Assembly: GCF_012720115.1 (NCBI RefSeq)
Contig: NZ_VNWN01000006.1
Span: forward strand, 248,001 to 312,000
Reading direction: 5' to 3'
Source of the DNA: Sneathiella chinensis
Lineage (GTDB): Bacteria > Pseudomonadota > Alphaproteobacteria > Sneathiellales > Sneathiellaceae
Length of the DNA: 64,000 nt
A program made the position numbers and the translations under genes. Positions 62,248-64,000 of the stretch are shown here, one piece after another. Position 1 is the first letter of the stretch. The number at the start of each line of letters is the position of its first letter. The notes below the pieces were generated by a model, which was not told the DNA's origin, ran no database searches, and saw nothing but the letters and a program-made list of their open reading frames with translations.

Positions 62248-62270
62248 CCCTTGGCATCCTTCTCAAAAAG

Positions 62271-62303
62271 AAAAAAGCCTCTGGAAGACCGGAGGCTTTT
62301 TTT
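62271..62303 (+). terminator. Terminator of the dehydrogenase pair
   Basis: Stem GCCTCTGG / CCGGAGGC (one T-G pair), AAGA loop, seven T, with six A before the stem. Confidence 0.9.
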
Positions 62304-62367
62304 ATGGCTGAAGGGCTGCTCTACCCCTGTTCTGGGCGAGGCTTTTGGCGTCCGGCTCACCGGGGCC

Positions 62368-62589
62368 TTAATGGATGGGGCCCTTGTCCTCCATCTCGAC
62401 CAGTTCCTCAACCACGCGAAGCAGGTGCAGGCAGGCATTCAGTTCTTCCCGGGCGCCCCGGTTGCGAAGATTTTCCGCTTCCTCGTTCAACAACTGGATG
62501 GCATTTTCCCCCTGATGCAGGATCATCAGATGGGCGGTGCTGTAAAGATCGACGGCTGAATCAGGTTCAAACTGGATGACATCTACCAT
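62368..62589 (-). CDS. Small helical hypothetical protein
   Basis: 73 residues (MVDVIQFEPDSAVDLYSTAHLM). Mostly amphipathic helix, with ENAIQLLNEEAENLRNRGAREELNACLHLLRVVEELVEME, likely a helical hairpin or coiled coil. A ribosome-site-like AAGGAG lies upstream on the minus strand. Not recognised; downstream of the DUF2461 gene on the same strand with a 97-base gap. Confidence 0.7.
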   Translation of the reverse strand: MVDVIQFEPDSAVDLYSTAHLMILHQGENAIQLLNEEAENLRNRGAREELNACLHLLRVVEELVEMEDKGPIH

Positions 62590-62686
62590 GGCACAACTCC
62601 TTGCTCTGACCTTCTGGTCCGAATGCCTTATTCTTACGCGAAACTTCTTAAGAACAGGTTATTGCGGCGGTAAATTTAAAGGATGA

Positions 62687-63382
62687 TCAGTAGGGAAGCT
62701 CAACCGCGTTGGTCAGAAACCGCATGAAGGGGGAGGTCGCCTCAAAGGCCGCTTCAACATCGTCCATAAAGCCAGGGTCGAGGATGCGTTCAACCGGGGC
62801 CGGCTGCATCAGGAAAAAGGTTTTCCGTTTCAGATCTTCAATCAGGGGGTGGTCGGGATCATACCCCTTCGGGGCCCGTTTGAGGCCGTCCCCATGAATG
62901 CCGCCAAAATGCGCCAGAAGGTCCGGGTCGGTGGTAAGGGCTGTCCATTCTTCCTGTTTCTGGTCGATAGCCTCGCGGATCAGGGCCAGTTTCGGTGATG
63001 GTGGCAGCCAGACACCCCCGCCATACCGGATACCGTCAAGGGCAATATGGACGTAAAAGCCGGGGGCATGGGCGTCTTTTCCGGCCTGATGGCGAAACTG
63101 GCAGGCGGCATGTTCCTTATAGGGTTTCTTGTCTTTCGAGAAACGCACATCCCGGTGGATACGGAACATGGACCCGCCGTTGGGTCGGGGGTCCGCCGCA
63201 TAACAGGGGGCAATGGCCTCAAGGCGCGGGGCCATGGCGGCGATAAAATCAGACATGGGATATTGCACAACGTCGCGGTACCGGTCCCGGTTGGCGTGGA
63301 ACCAGTCCCGGTTGTTGTTTTCTTTCAGGTCCTGATAGAAGGTGATCAGGTCCTTGGAAAAACCGGGGAAGCCGTCTGTCAT
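62687..63382 (-). CDS. DUF2461 / TIGR02453-family protein
   Basis: 231 residues. The family pattern is seen: LITFYQDLKENNNRDWFHANRDRY at the N-terminus, RIHRDVRFSKDKKPYKEHAACQFRH in the middle, and GFYVHIALDGIRYGGGVW. Function of the family is unknown. It stands between the thiolase terminator and the small helical gene. Confidence 0.93.
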   Translation of the reverse strand: MTDGFPGFSKDLITFYQDLKENNNRDWFHANRDRYRDVVQYPMSDFIAAMAPRLEAIAPCYAADPRPNGGSMFRIHRDVRFSKDKKPYKEHAACQFRHQAGKDAHAPGFYVHIALDGIRYGGGVWLPPSPKLALIREAIDQKQEEWTALTTDPDLLAHFGGIHGDGLKRAPKGYDPDHPLIEDLKRKTFFLMQPAPVERILDPGFMDDVEAAFEATSPFMRFLTNAVELPY

Positions 63383-63414
63383 GGGTGTCTCCCGTTATGC
63401 CTTCATTCTGAATG

Positions 63415-63449
63415 GAAAGAAAAAAGGGCTGGAATGTGACTTCCAGCCC
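63415..63449 (-). terminator. Terminator of the thiolase gene
   Basis: GGGCTGGAA (63426-63434) and TTCCAGCCC (63441-63449) form a nine-base stem. On the minus strand a T-rich run follows at 63425-63415. Confidence 0.88.
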
Positions 63450-63464
63450 CCTTGAAACAGGTTA

Positions 63465-64000
63465 TCAGACCCGTTCGATGATCATGGCGATACCCTGACC
63501 AACACCGATGCACATGGTGCAAAGGGCGTAGCGACCGCCGGTCCGCTGCAACTGGTAGGTTGCGGTGGTGGCGAGACGGGCACCGGACATGCCAAGCGGG
63601 TGGCCCAGCGCAATGGCGCCGCCCTGCGGGTTGACGCGCGGGTCATCGTCGGCAATGCCAAGCTGGCGGGTAACAGCCAGACCCTGTGCGGCAAAGGCTT
63701 CGTTCAGTTCAATGATGTCCATATCGTCGATTTTCAGGCCGGCAATGGACAGAACCTTTTGTGTGGCCGGAGCCGGGCCAATGCCCATGATGCGCGGTGC
63801 AACACCGGCAACGGCGGTTGCGATGACGCGGGCTTTCGGGGTCAGGTTGTATTCCTTGGCGGCTTCCTCGGAGGCCAGCAGGATGGCGCAGGCGCCGTCG
63901 TTGACACCGGAAGCGTTACCAGCAGTAACCGTTCCGTCCGGGCGCACGATCGGGCGCAGGGCAGACAGTTTCTCGATGCTGGTGCCACGCGGATGCTCAT
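63465..64000 (-). CDS. Thiolase, acetyl-CoA acyltransferase (5' end cut by window), 3-oxoadipyl-CoA thiolase-like
   Basis: C-terminal ~178 residues of a thiolase; the frame stays open to the window edge ([21 protein letters not shown]). Active-site His is in [17 protein letters not shown] and active-site Cys in TMCIGVGQG. The [22 protein letters not shown] segment and MGIGPAPA loop are typical of biosynthetic/degradative thiolases and look closest to PcaF of the beta-ketoadipate pathway, but the specificity cannot be fixed from this part. Confidence 0.92.
   Translation of the reverse strand, partial: EHPRGTSIEKLSALRPIVRPDGTVTAGNASGVNDGACAILLASEEAAKEYNLTPKARVIATAVAGVAPRIMGIGPAPATQKVLSIAGLKIDDMDIIELNEAFAAQGLAVTRQLGIADDDPRVNPQGGAIALGHPLGMSGARLATTATYQLQRTGGRYALCTMCIGVGQGIAMIIERV

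Overview
The window reads as chromosomal DNA of a GC-rich alphaproteobacterium. The pointers are: an RNase E whose S1 domain carries a long acidic insert; the gene order rne / amidase / mrcA / prfB; a mitochondrial-type complex I accessory subunit (NDUFS4-like); an Atm1-type ABC exporter; and a short-form phosphatidylserine decarboxylase overlapping pssA. The genus cannot be fixed from the sequence alone. I see no phage, insertion sequence, rRNA operon or CRISPR array. Both window edges cut genes: an aminotransferase on the left and a thiolase on the right.

Layout. 1-9.8 kb holds core cell-envelope and translation genes: aminotransferase, rne, N-acetylmuramoyl-alanine amidase, mrcA, and prfB with its programmed +1 frameshift. 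9.8-15.4 kb has icd, a LOG-family phosphoribohydrolase, two c-type cytochromes, a LysM protein and unknowns. 15.5-19.1 kb has an Atm1-like exporter and psd-pssA. 19.1-24.1 kb is an RND pump, its adaptor and a PadR regulator with a palindromic operator candidate. 24.6-28.3 kb is a five-gene molybdenum-hydroxylase and Fe-S maturation set with an unusual leader. 28.6-30.2 kb has a possible Panacea-type protein and a ChaN lipoprotein. 30.2-37.7 kb is a non-canonical Mrp-type cation/proton antiporter operon with three MrpD/NuoN-like subunits. 38.2-41.6 kb has a double cold-shock-domain protein and a thiamine-precursor ABC transporter under a TPP riboswitch. 41.6-44.6 kb has small genes and two tRNAs (Pro-TGG, Arg-TCT).

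44.7-51.0 kb is the most unusual region. It holds five tandem pentapeptide-repeat genes on the minus strand, alternating between two types (A-B-A-B-A), with repeated leaders and terminators. The distal gene is an apparent A/B chimera joined at a 12-base identity. It appears to be a locally duplicated and recombining cassette of unknown function.

51.1-64 kb has an unknown 318-residue protein, a multi-PAS hybrid histidine kinase, a LysR / pirin / glutathionyl-hydroquinone reductase / CDGSH group, a second LysR divergent from an aldehyde dehydrogenase-alcohol dehydrogenase pair, a DUF2461 protein, and the 3' end of a thiolase resembling 3-oxoadipyl-CoA thiolase.

All assignments come from reading motifs and gene context; no database search was run.
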